Positions 1-5,953 of a DNA stretch of 6,041 bases are shown here, piece after piece (position 1 is the stretch's first letter; the number at the start of each line of letters is the position of its first letter). The notes under the pieces are model-generated. The model was not told the origin of the DNA. It ran no database searches and saw only the letters and a program-made list of their open reading frames with translations. This DNA is from an uncultured Eubacteriaceae bacterium (GTDB lineage Bacteria; Bacillota; Clostridia; Lachnospirales; Lachnospiraceae). Location of the stretch: NCBI GenBank assembly GCA_945938055.1, contig CAMEUH010000157.1, positions 1 through 6,041 on the forward strand, read 5' to 3'. The translations under genes were made by a program, and so were the position numbers.

Positions 1-333
1 TATAATCTGTGCATCTGCCCTGAGAATATTATCCATGTTAAACAACAAATACATCCCTGCGATGATGTAAAGAACTGAAAAAATGAAAAACAGCTTTTTT
101 TCTGCGATATCAAACTTTCTGTGGAAACTCAGCAGCAAAAAGAGAGCCAGCAGAACGACTGCCAGAATTACATAGAAAAACGTATTTCGTTCAAATGACA
201 CCTTCTCCGTCCCGTTATAGGCAACCGTTGAGAATACAAATACATTGCATCCTGCCAGAATTGCAAGAAACAAAAAGGAGATTCCATATATTATCTTTTC
301 ACCTGTCTGATAGAGTATCTTATTTATTTTCAT
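1..333 (-). CDS. Integral membrane protein, N-terminal part only (cut by window edge)
   Basis: I read this frame directly from the minus strand: an ATG at 333 opens 111 codons without a stop and leaves the window, so the C-terminus is missing. The protein begins with a short basic stretch (MKINK) and has three hydrophobic segments at about residues 14-38, 51-70 and 80-100, separated by a polar loop (40-50) and a basic loop (71-79). After the third segment it reads DNILRADAQII. A TGAGG ribosome binding site lies 9 nt before the ATG and overlaps the stop codon of the upstream folB-folK gene (gap 11 nt), so it is probably on the same transcript. I cannot name it. Large GT-C (family 39-like) glycosyltransferases of Clostridia can start in a similar way, with an acidic residue just outside an early membrane segment, but that is only a guess. 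A folate link is not implied by the sequence. Confidence 0.75.
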   Translation of the reverse strand, partial: MKINKILYQTGEKIIYGISFLFLAILAGCNVFVFSTVAYNGTEKVSFERNTFFYVILAVVLLALFLLLSFHRKFDIAEKKLFFIFSVLYIIAGMYLLFNMDNILRADAQII

Positions 334-344
334 GGCATGCAACC

Positions 345-1157
345 TCATTCCAGTTCTTCCAGTAACTCCGACACCCGCTTATGAAGCAGCGGATGGATTT
401 TATTCGGGGCAATCTGTGCCAGCGGACGCAGCACAAAAGCCCTCTTATGCATTTCAACGTGGGGAATCACAAGATTCTCCTTTGAAATAACTTCATCGTC
501 ATAAAAAATGATATCCAGGTCCAGCGTTCTCGGTCCCCAGTGAACCGTTCTCACACGATTTGCCTTTTTTTCAATCCGATTACAAAGTGCAAGAAGTTCA
601 TCCGGTAAATATAAGGTCTGGACTTCCAGACAGCTATTTAAAAAATCCTCCTGGTCTTCCATGCCATATGGCTTTGTTTCAATCGAATCCGCAATTTTTA
701 ACAATACACAATTCTCATCTGCATCAATTTCATCTGCCGCCATATCCAGAAATCCCTGACGATTCCCCATGTTGGAGCCCAGCGCGATATATGCCGTATG
801 CCATTTTCGTGAGATTTTTACTCCTGCTGAGCTGATTGGAAGGCCAATCGGTGCCCACGGCTTTCTTATGGTAACTTCTACCTCACGCAGACTGGAAATC
901 GTAAGCAGCAGATTTTTTGCAAGATTTTCCGCAACCGCCTCAATCAGTTTATAAGTATTATTCTTCATAAAGTCCGTGACAAAATGACAGACCTTTCCAT
1001 AATCAATGGATTTCTCCAACTGGTCGCTGATTCCGGCTTTTCTCGTATCGGAATACAAAATAAGATCCACCACGAACTTCTGTCCAAGCTTATTTTCTTC
1101 CGGAAACACGCCATGATTACAATATACTTCTAAACCTTCAATGATTACTGAATCCAT
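345..1157 (-). CDS. folBK: Bifunctional dihydroneopterin aldolase / HPPK (FolB-FolK fusion)
   Basis: This 270-residue cytoplasmic enzyme should carry out two successive folate steps: dihydroneopterin to 6-hydroxymethyl-dihydropterin plus glycolaldehyde, then ATP-dependent pyrophosphorylation of that product. The FolB domain covers about residues 1-117. By alignment from memory with S. aureus FolB it keeps the active-site Glu21 (HGVFPEEN), Tyr53 (IDYGK), Glu73 (LIEAVAE) and Lys99 (IRKPWAPI). The HPPK domain covers about 120-270, with AYIALGSNMGNR (122-133), the R-x-R at 201-203, WGPRTLDLDI (207-216) containing the two magnesium aspartates Asp213 and Asp215, and IPHVEMHKRAF (231-241). Both domains look complete and are joined with almost no linker. 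The ATG lies 2 nt after the folP stop, with AAGGAG overlapping that stop, so translation is probably coupled. S. pneumoniae SulD is a known fusion of the same kind. Confidence 0.97.
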   Translation of the reverse strand: MDSVIIEGLEVYCNHGVFPEENKLGQKFVVDLILYSDTRKAGISDQLEKSIDYGKVCHFVTDFMKNNTYKLIEAVAENLAKNLLLTISSLREVEVTIRKPWAPIGLPISSAGVKISRKWHTAYIALGSNMGNRQGFLDMAADEIDADENCVLLKIADSIETKPYGMEDQEDFLNSCLEVQTLYLPDELLALCNRIEKKANRVRTVHWGPRTLDLDIIFYDDEVISKENLVIPHVEMHKRAFVLRPLAQIAPNKIHPLLHKRVSELLEELE

Positions 1158-1159
1158 AC

Positions 1160-1972
1160 TTACTCCTTACTTTTTAAAATCGCCTCTGTCATCATGAGTG
1201 CCTGCTTGTTTTCCAGACAGTCATGCACCCGGTAAAAAGCACAGCCTTTCATGGCACCAATCACGGTTGTTGCCACTGTACCAGCCACTCTCTCAGGAGC
1301 CGGAACATTTAGCGTAAGACCAATCATGGATTTGCGGGAAGTGCCAAGCAGAACCGGATAACCAATTTCTCGAATCATCTCAAGATGATTCATGATAATC
1401 AGATTATGTTCATAAGTCTTTCCAAAGCCAACACCCGGATCCAGCATGATATTCTCCTTCCGGATGCCTGCCTTTAATGCAATGGAAACCGTTTCCTTTA
1501 AATCCTCAACGACCTCCTGCATGTAATTTTCATAAACAGCTTCCTTACGGTTATGCATAAGACAACATGGCAAATCATGACGTGCAATTAAGCCTGCCAT
1601 TCTTTCATCAAATTTCAATCCCCAGATATCATTTACCAGGTCTGCTCCGGCTGAAATCGCTGCTTCTGCCACAACCGGTTTATAAGTATCAATGGAAACC
1701 GGAATAGAAAATCTCTTTTTAATTGCTTCAATGACCGGAACCACACGTTCTATTTCTTCCTCTTCCGTAATTACAGTATGTCCTGGTCTTGTGGATTCGC
1801 CGCCAATATCAATGATATCTGCACCTTCCTCAATCATTTCCTCCGTATGACGGATTGCCGCCTCAAGATTATCATATTTTCCGCCATCCGAAAAGGAATC
1901 CGGTGTCACATTCAGAATTCCCATAATGTACTTTTCATGTTCCGTATCAAAATTTTTTCCGCCTATAATCAT
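1160..1972 (-). CDS. folP: Dihydropteroate synthase
   Basis: FolP condenses 6-hydroxymethyl-dihydropterin diphosphate with p-aminobenzoate to give dihydropteroate, and is the sulfonamide target. The 270 residues match the usual bacterial length and TIM-barrel motif order: MGILNVTPDSFSDGG (17-31, metal ligand Asn21), DIGGESTRPG (55-64), SIDTYKP (93-99), NDIWG (114-118), LDPGVGFGKT (177-186), GTSRKSM (210-216, Lys214) and RVHD (248-251). Positions equivalent to the common sulfonamide-resistance sites of E. coli (Phe28, Thr62, Pro64) are the sensitive-type Phe27, Thr61 and Pro63 here. The ATG follows the stop of the HD-domain gene with no gap (TAAATG), and GGAG inside the last codons of that gene is 8 nt upstream, so translation is probably coupled. 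The folB-folK gene begins 2 nt downstream. Confidence 0.98.
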   Translation of the reverse strand: MIIGGKNFDTEHEKYIMGILNVTPDSFSDGGKYDNLEAAIRHTEEMIEEGADIIDIGGESTRPGHTVITEEEEIERVVPVIEAIKKRFSIPVSIDTYKPVVAEAAISAGADLVNDIWGLKFDERMAGLIARHDLPCCLMHNRKEAVYENYMQEVVEDLKETVSIALKAGIRKENIMLDPGVGFGKTYEHNLIIMNHLEMIREIGYPVLLGTSRKSMIGLTLNVPAPERVAGTVATTVIGAMKGCAFYRVHDCLENKQALMMTEAILKSKE

Positions 1973-2473
1973 TTAGAAAACTCCTTTATTCTTTCTTTCC
2001 TCATTCCATTTACACTGGCTGTATGCCTCACAGCAAAAACAATTTCTGGACTTCTTGTCTGCCATATATAACAGTTCTCCCAAGACCTCACCATCAGCTT
2101 CATCTTTTACGTTACTTTCGCAGTTCCCACTACGATGGTTCCGGATGGCATCACACACTATAAGTATCTCATCCTGCGTATATCCGCATTCTTTGAGAAT
2201 TTCCTCTGCCACTTCTGCCCCTGCAAGATGGTGTCCGATTCCTTTTTCATACTCATCCGCCCTGCCAAGGTCATGTAAAAGCCCTGCCGCATATATTAAA
2301 TCCTTGGAAATCCCCATTCCTTTTTCAAGGCACAGAATATATGCAATTCTGCAAACATCCAGAAGATGCGTATAGTCATGCCTGCAAAATATTCTATCCT
2401 CTTCCAGGACAGCAAGTTTTTCCATCTTCTCCTGAAATATCTGATTCTTAAGAATTAAATTATATCGTTCCAT
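1973..2473 (-). CDS. HD-domain metal-dependent phosphohydrolase embedded in the folate operon
   Basis: A 166-residue soluble protein with the order of metal-binding residues of the HD superfamily: His32-Asp33 and His36 (RHDYTH), His67-Asp68 (GLLHDLGR, 64-71), His81-His82 (GIGHHLAG), His113 (RNHRSG) and Asp139 (YMADKKSR). The C-terminus has a compact cysteine group, Cys145, Cys147, Cys148 and Cys154, which could bind a second metal. HD proteins hydrolyse phosphomono- or diesters, but the substrate cannot be read from the sequence. The gene starts 11 nt after folE with only a weak GGGA-type ribosome site, and its TAA directly abuts the folP ATG, so it is locked into the folate operon. No Nudix or other phosphatase for dihydroneopterin triphosphate is visible here, so a role in that step is a reasonable inference. 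General nucleotide housekeeping or damage repair are alternatives. Family confidence is high, function low. Confidence 0.93.
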   Translation of the reverse strand: MERYNLILKNQIFQEKMEKLAVLEEDRIFCRHDYTHLLDVCRIAYILCLEKGMGISKDLIYAAGLLHDLGRADEYEKGIGHHLAGAEVAEEILKECGYTQDEILIVCDAIRNHRSGNCESNVKDEADGEVLGELLYMADKKSRNCFCCEAYSQCKWNEERKNKGVF

Positions 2474-2484
2474 TGCTTTCCCAT

Positions 2485-3042
2485 CTATGCCCGGAGCATG
2501 TTAAAAAATGCATTCTGCAGATTTACATTGTCTTCAAACTCACCTCTGCACACATACGTAACGGTCTTGCTTCCCGGTTTTTTAATACCTCTCATGGTCA
2601 TGCACATATGCTCTGCTTCAATCATAACCATAACGCCCTTCGGCTTAAGATGTTCCATTAAGGCATCTGCAATCTGTGCTGTCAGCTGTTCCTGAATCTG
2701 AAGTCTCCTTGCAAATACCTCTACGGTACGTGCCAGTTTACTCAGTCCCACAACCTTGTCATTCGGAATGTAAGCAATATGTGCCTTTCCGTAAAATGGA
2801 AGCATATGATGTTCACACATGGAATAAAGTGTGATATCCTTTTCCACAATCATCTCATTATTGGATGCCTGAAATGTTTTCGATAACGGAACAGCCGCAT
2901 CTTCTTCCATGCCTGCCATGAGTTCCTCATACATTCTTGCAATCCGGTCCGGAGTATCAATTAATCCTTCTCTTGACACATCCTCTCCGATTCCTTCCAG
3001 CAGCAGCCGGACAGCTTCCTTTATTTTTTTCTTGTCAATCAT
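2485..3042 (-). CDS. folE: GTP cyclohydrolase I (type IA, zinc dependent)
   Basis: FolE converts GTP to 7,8-dihydroneopterin triphosphate and formate, the first committed step of pterin synthesis. From the start I prefer (ATG at 3042) it is 185 residues, normal for bacterial FolE. Zinc ligands are Cys76 and His79 (MCEHHMLPF, 75-83) and Cys147 (EHMCMTMRG, 144-152). His78 and His145 match the conserved catalytic histidines. The GLIDTPDRIARMY stretch (26-38) and VGLSKLAR (98-105) are also typical. An ATG four codons further upstream (3054) gives a longer frame, but it has a poor ribosome site, whereas GGAGG lies 5 nt before the 3042 ATG and actually overlaps the upstream ATG codon region, so the shorter form is favoured. 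The gene follows folC by 33 nt and precedes the HD gene by 11 nt. Confidence 0.97.
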   Translation of the reverse strand: MIDKKKIKEAVRLLLEGIGEDVSREGLIDTPDRIARMYEELMAGMEEDAAVPLSKTFQASNNEMIVEKDITLYSMCEHHMLPFYGKAHIAYIPNDKVVGLSKLARTVEVFARRLQIQEQLTAQIADALMEHLKPKGVMVMIEAEHMCMTMRGIKKPGSKTVTYVCRGEFEDNVNLQNAFFNMLRA

Positions 3043-3075
3043 AATATCCTCCATATTCCAAAAGGGACCGCTTCT

Positions 3076-4374
3076 TTATTGATACAGATATCTTCCCAAA
3101 TCACCTAAAAATGACAATGAGCCAAATACAACAATGGCAGTCTTTACATTTCCAAGCTGAATCGCAATCTGGGACGCCATTTCAATTCCGCCCTCAATCC
3201 TTCCTGCAGCAATCACCGGAATTTCTTTCTTCTTACATTCATTCACCGCATCTTTTAACTCTACATCGGAAAGTGCTCTCGCATTATCCGGATTAATTGT
3301 AATAATCGCACCTGCAAGGTCATTTGTCAACTCAATAATCTTGGAATAATCCTTATCACGCAGTACTCCCATGACAAAAATCTTTACATAATCATCAAGA
3401 TACTCTTCCACCGTTTCCCGGAATACCTTTGCTGCATCCGGATTATGTGCTCCATCCATAATAATCAACGGACGGTTATTAACAATTTCAAAACGTCCCG
3501 GCCATCTGGTATGCTCCATTCCATCACGGACCTGTTCGTCCGTAATCACAAACCCATTTCCCCGCAGAACCTCCACAGTCTCTAAAGCAACTGCCGCATT
3601 TTCTCTCTGATATTTTCCCAGAAGATGAATTCTGATATTTTTCCACTCTCCATAATGAAAGTTCTGACCGCCTAAAGTATCTTCCAGAACCTCTATGCTC
3701 TGAGGGTTTGTAATCCGAAGTCCACAGTTTTTCTCATGGCAGGTCTCCTTGATGACATCCATAACCTCCGGTGACTGGGAATACAATACCACACTTGAAT
3801 CTTTCTTGATGATTCCTGCCTTGCATTCCGCAATTTCACGCAGATTATTTCCAATAACTCCCACATGGTCTAAACTAATGGACGTAATGATTGAACAAAC
3901 CGGTGCCGGTATTACATTGGTGGAATCATCCCTTCCGCCCATTCCGGTCTCCAGAACAACAATGTCACATCCTTCATTAAGGAAATACAGAAAAGCCATT
4001 GCCGTCTCCACTTCAAATACCGTCGGCTGCTCAAAACCATCCCTTACCATGGCATCACATGCCTTTTTCAGCACTTCCACAATCGCCGCAACTGCCTGTG
4101 TGGAAATATATTCCCCATTAATCTGTATTTTTTCACAATACTGATATATTACCGGTGAGATATATCTTCCTGTCCGATAGCCTGCTTCTGCAAGAATCGT
4201 CGAGATAAACGCCAGTACGGAACCTTTTCCATTGGTTCCTGCGATGTGTACAAACTTTAACTTTTCCTGCGGATTTCCCACACGGCGCAGCAATTCCCTG
4301 GTAGTATCAAGTCCCAGCACACTGCCTTTTTTACTAATGGCATTAATATAATCCATTGCTTCTGAAAATGTCAT
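3076..4374 (-). CDS. folC: Dihydrofolate synthase / folylpolyglutamate synthase
   Basis: FolC, a Mur-ligase-like enzyme, joins glutamate to dihydropteroate and/or adds further glutamates to reduced folates, using ATP. The 432 residues fit the family. The P-loop is HIAGTNGKGSV (43-53), followed by SP at 73-74, TGMGGRDDSTNV (143-154), SISLDHVGVIG (165-175) with the magnesium-region histidine, CKAGIIK (184-190) whose Lys185 aligns with the carbamylated lysine of known FolC proteins, HTRWPGRFE (288-296), IMDGAHNPDAA (305-315) and the C-terminal VFGSLSFLGD (416-425). The third motif has DDS where many homologues have LDA, a mild variation. Because the operon makes dihydropteroate, dihydrofolate synthase activity is needed and no second copy is seen, so a bifunctional enzyme is likely. 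The start has AAGGAAGG 8 nt upstream. It lies 27 nt after the methyltransferase stop. Confidence 0.97.
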   Translation of the reverse strand: MTFSEAMDYINAISKKGSVLGLDTTRELLRRVGNPQEKLKFVHIAGTNGKGSVLAFISTILAEAGYRTGRYISPVIYQYCEKIQINGEYISTQAVAAIVEVLKKACDAMVRDGFEQPTVFEVETAMAFLYFLNEGCDIVVLETGMGGRDDSTNVIPAPVCSIITSISLDHVGVIGNNLREIAECKAGIIKKDSSVVLYSQSPEVMDVIKETCHEKNCGLRITNPQSIEVLEDTLGGQNFHYGEWKNIRIHLLGKYQRENAAVALETVEVLRGNGFVITDEQVRDGMEHTRWPGRFEIVNNRPLIIMDGAHNPDAAKVFRETVEEYLDDYVKIFVMGVLRDKDYSKIIELTNDLAGAIITINPDNARALSDVELKDAVNECKKKEIPVIAAGRIEGGIEMASQIAIQLGNVKTAIVVFGSLSFLGDLGRYLYQ

Positions 4375-4401
4375 GTTCCTGACCTTCCTTATTTACAAAT
4401 T

Positions 4402-5604
4402 TTACAGTTCATCACACACCTGAAAAATATAAAACTTCAGATACAATGACTCATCTGCCGACCACAGAATCGGATGATCCGGTGCCTGGGTCTTATATTC
4501 AATCTGTCTTAACCGCTTTCTTGCCCCTCTTGCCGCCTCATGAATGGTCTTTGCATACAAATCCGGCTCCATGAAATGGGAACAGGAACAGGTTGCAAGA
4601 TAACCGCCGTTTTTCACCAGTTTCATTCCGCGAATGTTAATTTCACGATACCCTTTTGTAGCATTCTTTACCGAATTTCTGGATTTGGTAAAGGCAGGCG
4701 GGTCTAAAATAACAAGGTCAAATTGTTCTCCCTGCTCTTCCAGCTTCGGAAGCAGTTCAAACACATCCGCACATTGAAACTGTACCCTGTCTTCCACTCC
4801 GTTTAAGACTGCATTTTCTCTTGCCTGATTAACTGCAAGCTCTGACGCATCCACTCCCAGCACGCTCTTTGCTCCCGCAAGTGCCGCATTTAATGCAAAT
4901 GAGCCTGTATGGGTAAAGCAGTCTAATACCCTGGCATCCTTTGCCATCGGCCAGATTGCCTTACGATTTAACTTCTGGTCCAGGAAAAATCCGGTCTTTT
5001 GTCCGTCTTCCACATCCACATAGTATTTTACACCATTTTCTTCTATCAAAACCTTGGTATCAAATGGTTCCCCGATAAAGCCCTTTACACGTTCCATGCC
5101 TTCATTCAGACGTACTTTGGCATCGCTTCGCTCATAGACACCGCGAATCTGCATTCCATACTCCGAAAGAATTTTCTTAAGGCACTCCACAATTGTCAGC
5201 TTAAAGCGCGCAATTCCCAATGCCAGTGACTGTACCACCAGCACATCCGAAAACTTATCCACCACAATTCCCGGAAGGAAATCAGCCTCCCCGAAAATCA
5301 GCCTGCAGGATGACATGTCAATGGTATTCCTGCGGTACTCCACTGCGTTTTTAACCCTCTTTTCAATAAAAGCATCATCCACCACATTTTCTTTATGTCT
5401 TGCCATGATACGCACGGTTATCTTGGAATTTGTATTAATAAACCCATATCCCATGAAATATCCGTCAAAATCATGTACTTCAACCATGTCGCCATTAATA
5501 AATTGTCCGGAAATTCCGGCAATTTCATTATCATAAACCCACATTCCGCCGGATTTTAAGGTTCTTCCCTCACCTTTTTTTAATTGAACAACTGCGTACT
5601 GCAT
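4402..5604 (-). CDS. Class I SAM-dependent rRNA methyltransferase, RlmI/YwbD type (PUA + Rossmann)
   Basis: A 400-residue cytoplasmic enzyme of the family that includes E. coli RlmI, which makes 5-methylcytosine in 23S rRNA. The N-terminal 70 or so residues look like the family's PUA-type RNA-binding domain (KSGGMWVYDNEI, 17-28). The middle has the family signature EDGQKTGFFLDQ (199-210). The SAM-binding core follows: VLDCFTHTGSFALNA (226-240), VDASELAV (251-258), DLVILDPPAF (296-305) and TCSCSHF (338-344), the last holding candidate catalytic cysteines. An in-frame GTG at 5622 would add six residues (MKEEKQ), but the ATG at 5604 has GAGG 8 nt upstream and puts the start where the family normally begins, so I chose it. 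It is the first gene of the probable operon. The exact rRNA target is not readable from the sequence. Confidence 0.93.
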   Translation of the reverse strand: MQYAVVQLKKGEGRTLKSGGMWVYDNEIAGISGQFINGDMVEVHDFDGYFMGYGFINTNSKITVRIMARHKENVVDDAFIEKRVKNAVEYRRNTIDMSSCRLIFGEADFLPGIVVDKFSDVLVVQSLALGIARFKLTIVECLKKILSEYGMQIRGVYERSDAKVRLNEGMERVKGFIGEPFDTKVLIEENGVKYYVDVEDGQKTGFFLDQKLNRKAIWPMAKDARVLDCFTHTGSFALNAALAGAKSVLGVDASELAVNQARENAVLNGVEDRVQFQCADVFELLPKLEEQGEQFDLVILDPPAFTKSRNSVKNATKGYREINIRGMKLVKNGGYLATCSCSHFMEPDLYAKTIHEAARGARKRLRQIEYKTQAPDHPILWSADESLYLKFYIFQVCDEL

Positions 5605-5607
5605 CTG

Positions 5608-5642
5608 CTTTTCCTCTTTCACTTTTCCTCTTTCACTTTTCC
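5608..5642 (-). repeat. 14-bp tandem repeat (2.5 copies) covering the ribosome binding site of the methyltransferase gene
   Basis: On the minus strand the unit GGAAAAGTGAAAGA occurs twice in a row (5642-5629 and 5628-5615) and is followed by a partial third copy GGAAAAG (5614-5608). Copies are identical. Each full unit, read with the next one, supplies a GAGG ribosome site and a GTG. It looks like a recent slippage duplication just in front of the real start codon. Because 14 is not a multiple of three, the two GTGs are in different frames. Confidence 0.95.
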
Positions 5643-5648
5643 TATCAT
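5619..5648 (-). other. Possible 9-codon upstream ORF in the leader
   Basis: An ATG at 5648 opens MIGKVKEEK and stops at TGA 5621-5619. The same frame can start at the first GTG of the tandem repeat (5636), giving MKEEK. The TGA overlaps the alternative GTG of the methyltransferase gene in a GTGA arrangement. The ATG lacks a ribosome site, while the GTG has only an AGG four nt upstream. I see it as a by-product of the duplication, though it could affect translation of the next gene. Confidence 0.25.
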
Positions 5649-5664
5649 TACGTTAAATACAAAT

Positions 5665-5693
5665 AAAAGTACAGAGATCAAATCTGTACTTTT
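5665..5693 (-). promoter_or_regulatory. 11-bp perfect inverted repeat at the predicted transcription start
   Basis: The arms AAAAGTACAGA and TCTGTACTTTT are separated by a 7-nt loop. The minus-strand RNA continues as ATTTGTATTT, so it resembles an intrinsic terminator and the plus strand also ends in a T run. However, the predicted start point lies inside the promoter-proximal arm. It is therefore either an operator for a repressor, a protective hairpin at the 5' end of the mRNA, or a second terminator for transcripts coming from the tRNA. The sequence alone does not decide between these. Confidence 0.6.
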
Positions 5694-5694
5694 T

Positions 5695-5723
5695 ATCATA
5701 TCAAATATTTTACTATTCCTCAA
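5695..5723 (-). promoter_or_regulatory. Predicted sigma-A promoter of the methyltransferase-folate operon
   Basis: On the minus strand TTGAGG (5723-5718, 4 of 6 to the consensus) is followed by exactly 17 nt and then TATGAT (5700-5695, 5 of 6), with TGA directly before it forming an extended -10. The start of transcription is expected near 5690-5686, giving a leader of about 85 nt before the ATG at 5604. This is the best promoter match in the gap between the tRNA and the first operon gene. Confidence 0.7.
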
Positions 5724-5831
5724 CATTCAAATGAAATGAAATTCTTTTAAATAATCAATATTTTTTAAGCTTACAAAATAACTGTGGAAAATATTTTAAT
5801 TGTGCAATACCCGTGCAAATTGGTTTAAAAA
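5724..5831. other. AT-rich intergenic spacer between the tRNA terminator and operon promoter
   Basis: I see no coding frame, RNA gene or clear riboswitch here. The only local pattern is the hexamer TTGCAC (minus strand) occurring twice about 11 bp apart near 5803-5819, without a matching -10 box at good spacing. It may be an upstream binding site or chance. Confidence 0.4.
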
Positions 5832-5872
5832 CAAAATTAAAAAGTCAGCAAACCTTGATATTCACTGACTTT
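5832..5872 (-). terminator. Intrinsic terminator after tRNA-Trp
   Basis: Starting 5 nt after the tRNA 3' end, the minus strand has AAAGTCAG (5872-5865), a 16-nt loop, and CTGACTTT (5848-5841), followed by the T-rich tail TTAATTTTGTTTTT. The stem is only 8 bp and the loop is long, but the position and the T tract fit a terminator for the tRNA transcript. Confidence 0.65.
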
Positions 5873-5877
5873 CTTAA

Positions 5878-5950
5878 CAGGGGCAGTAGGACTTGAACCC
5901 ACGACATTTGGTTTTGGAGACCAACGCTCTACCAACTGAACTATACCCCT
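5878..5950 (-). tRNA. tRNA-Trp (anticodon CCA)
   Basis: The 73-nt minus-strand sequence folds into a full cloverleaf. The acceptor stem AGGGGTA pairs with TGCCCCT with one G-U pair. The D arm is GTTC...GAGC, the anticodon stem TTGGT/ACCAA is perfect around the loop CTCCAAA (anticodon CCA), and the T arm GTGGG-TTCAAGT-CCTAC has one G-U pair. The discriminator base is G (5878), as expected for bacterial tRNA-Trp. The 3' CCA is not encoded (TTA follows), so it must be added by nucleotidyltransferase. The gene is followed at once by a terminator and looks like a separate transcription unit from the folate operon. Confidence 0.97.
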
Positions 5951-5953
5951 ACG

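Noticed and set aside
1778..2375. Two overlapping plus-strand open frames opposite folP and the HD gene
   Set aside because: They oppose well-supported genes, lack recognisable motifs and are out of the consistent minus-strand organisation.
3749..4144. Open frame of 131 codons on the plus strand opposite folC
   Set aside because: It lies wholly antisense to a gene with complete FolC motifs, shows no domain of its own and has low-complexity Ser/Thr content typical of an antisense shadow.
5605..5622. GTG at 5622 as the methyltransferase start
   Set aside because: Its GAGG is only 4 nt upstream and it lies inside the duplicated repeat; the ATG at 5604 has ideal spacing and matches the family N-terminus.
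5605..5690. Leader examined as a tetrahydrofolate riboswitch
   Set aside because: THF riboswitches occur in Clostridia before folate genes, but this leader of about 85 nt has only the 5' hairpin and purine-rich repeats, with none of the conserved junction sequence I would expect.
5605..5877. Spacer downstream of tRNA-Trp examined as a T-box leader
   Set aside because: No T-box consensus or specifier loop is visible on the minus strand, and the downstream gene has no link to tryptophan.
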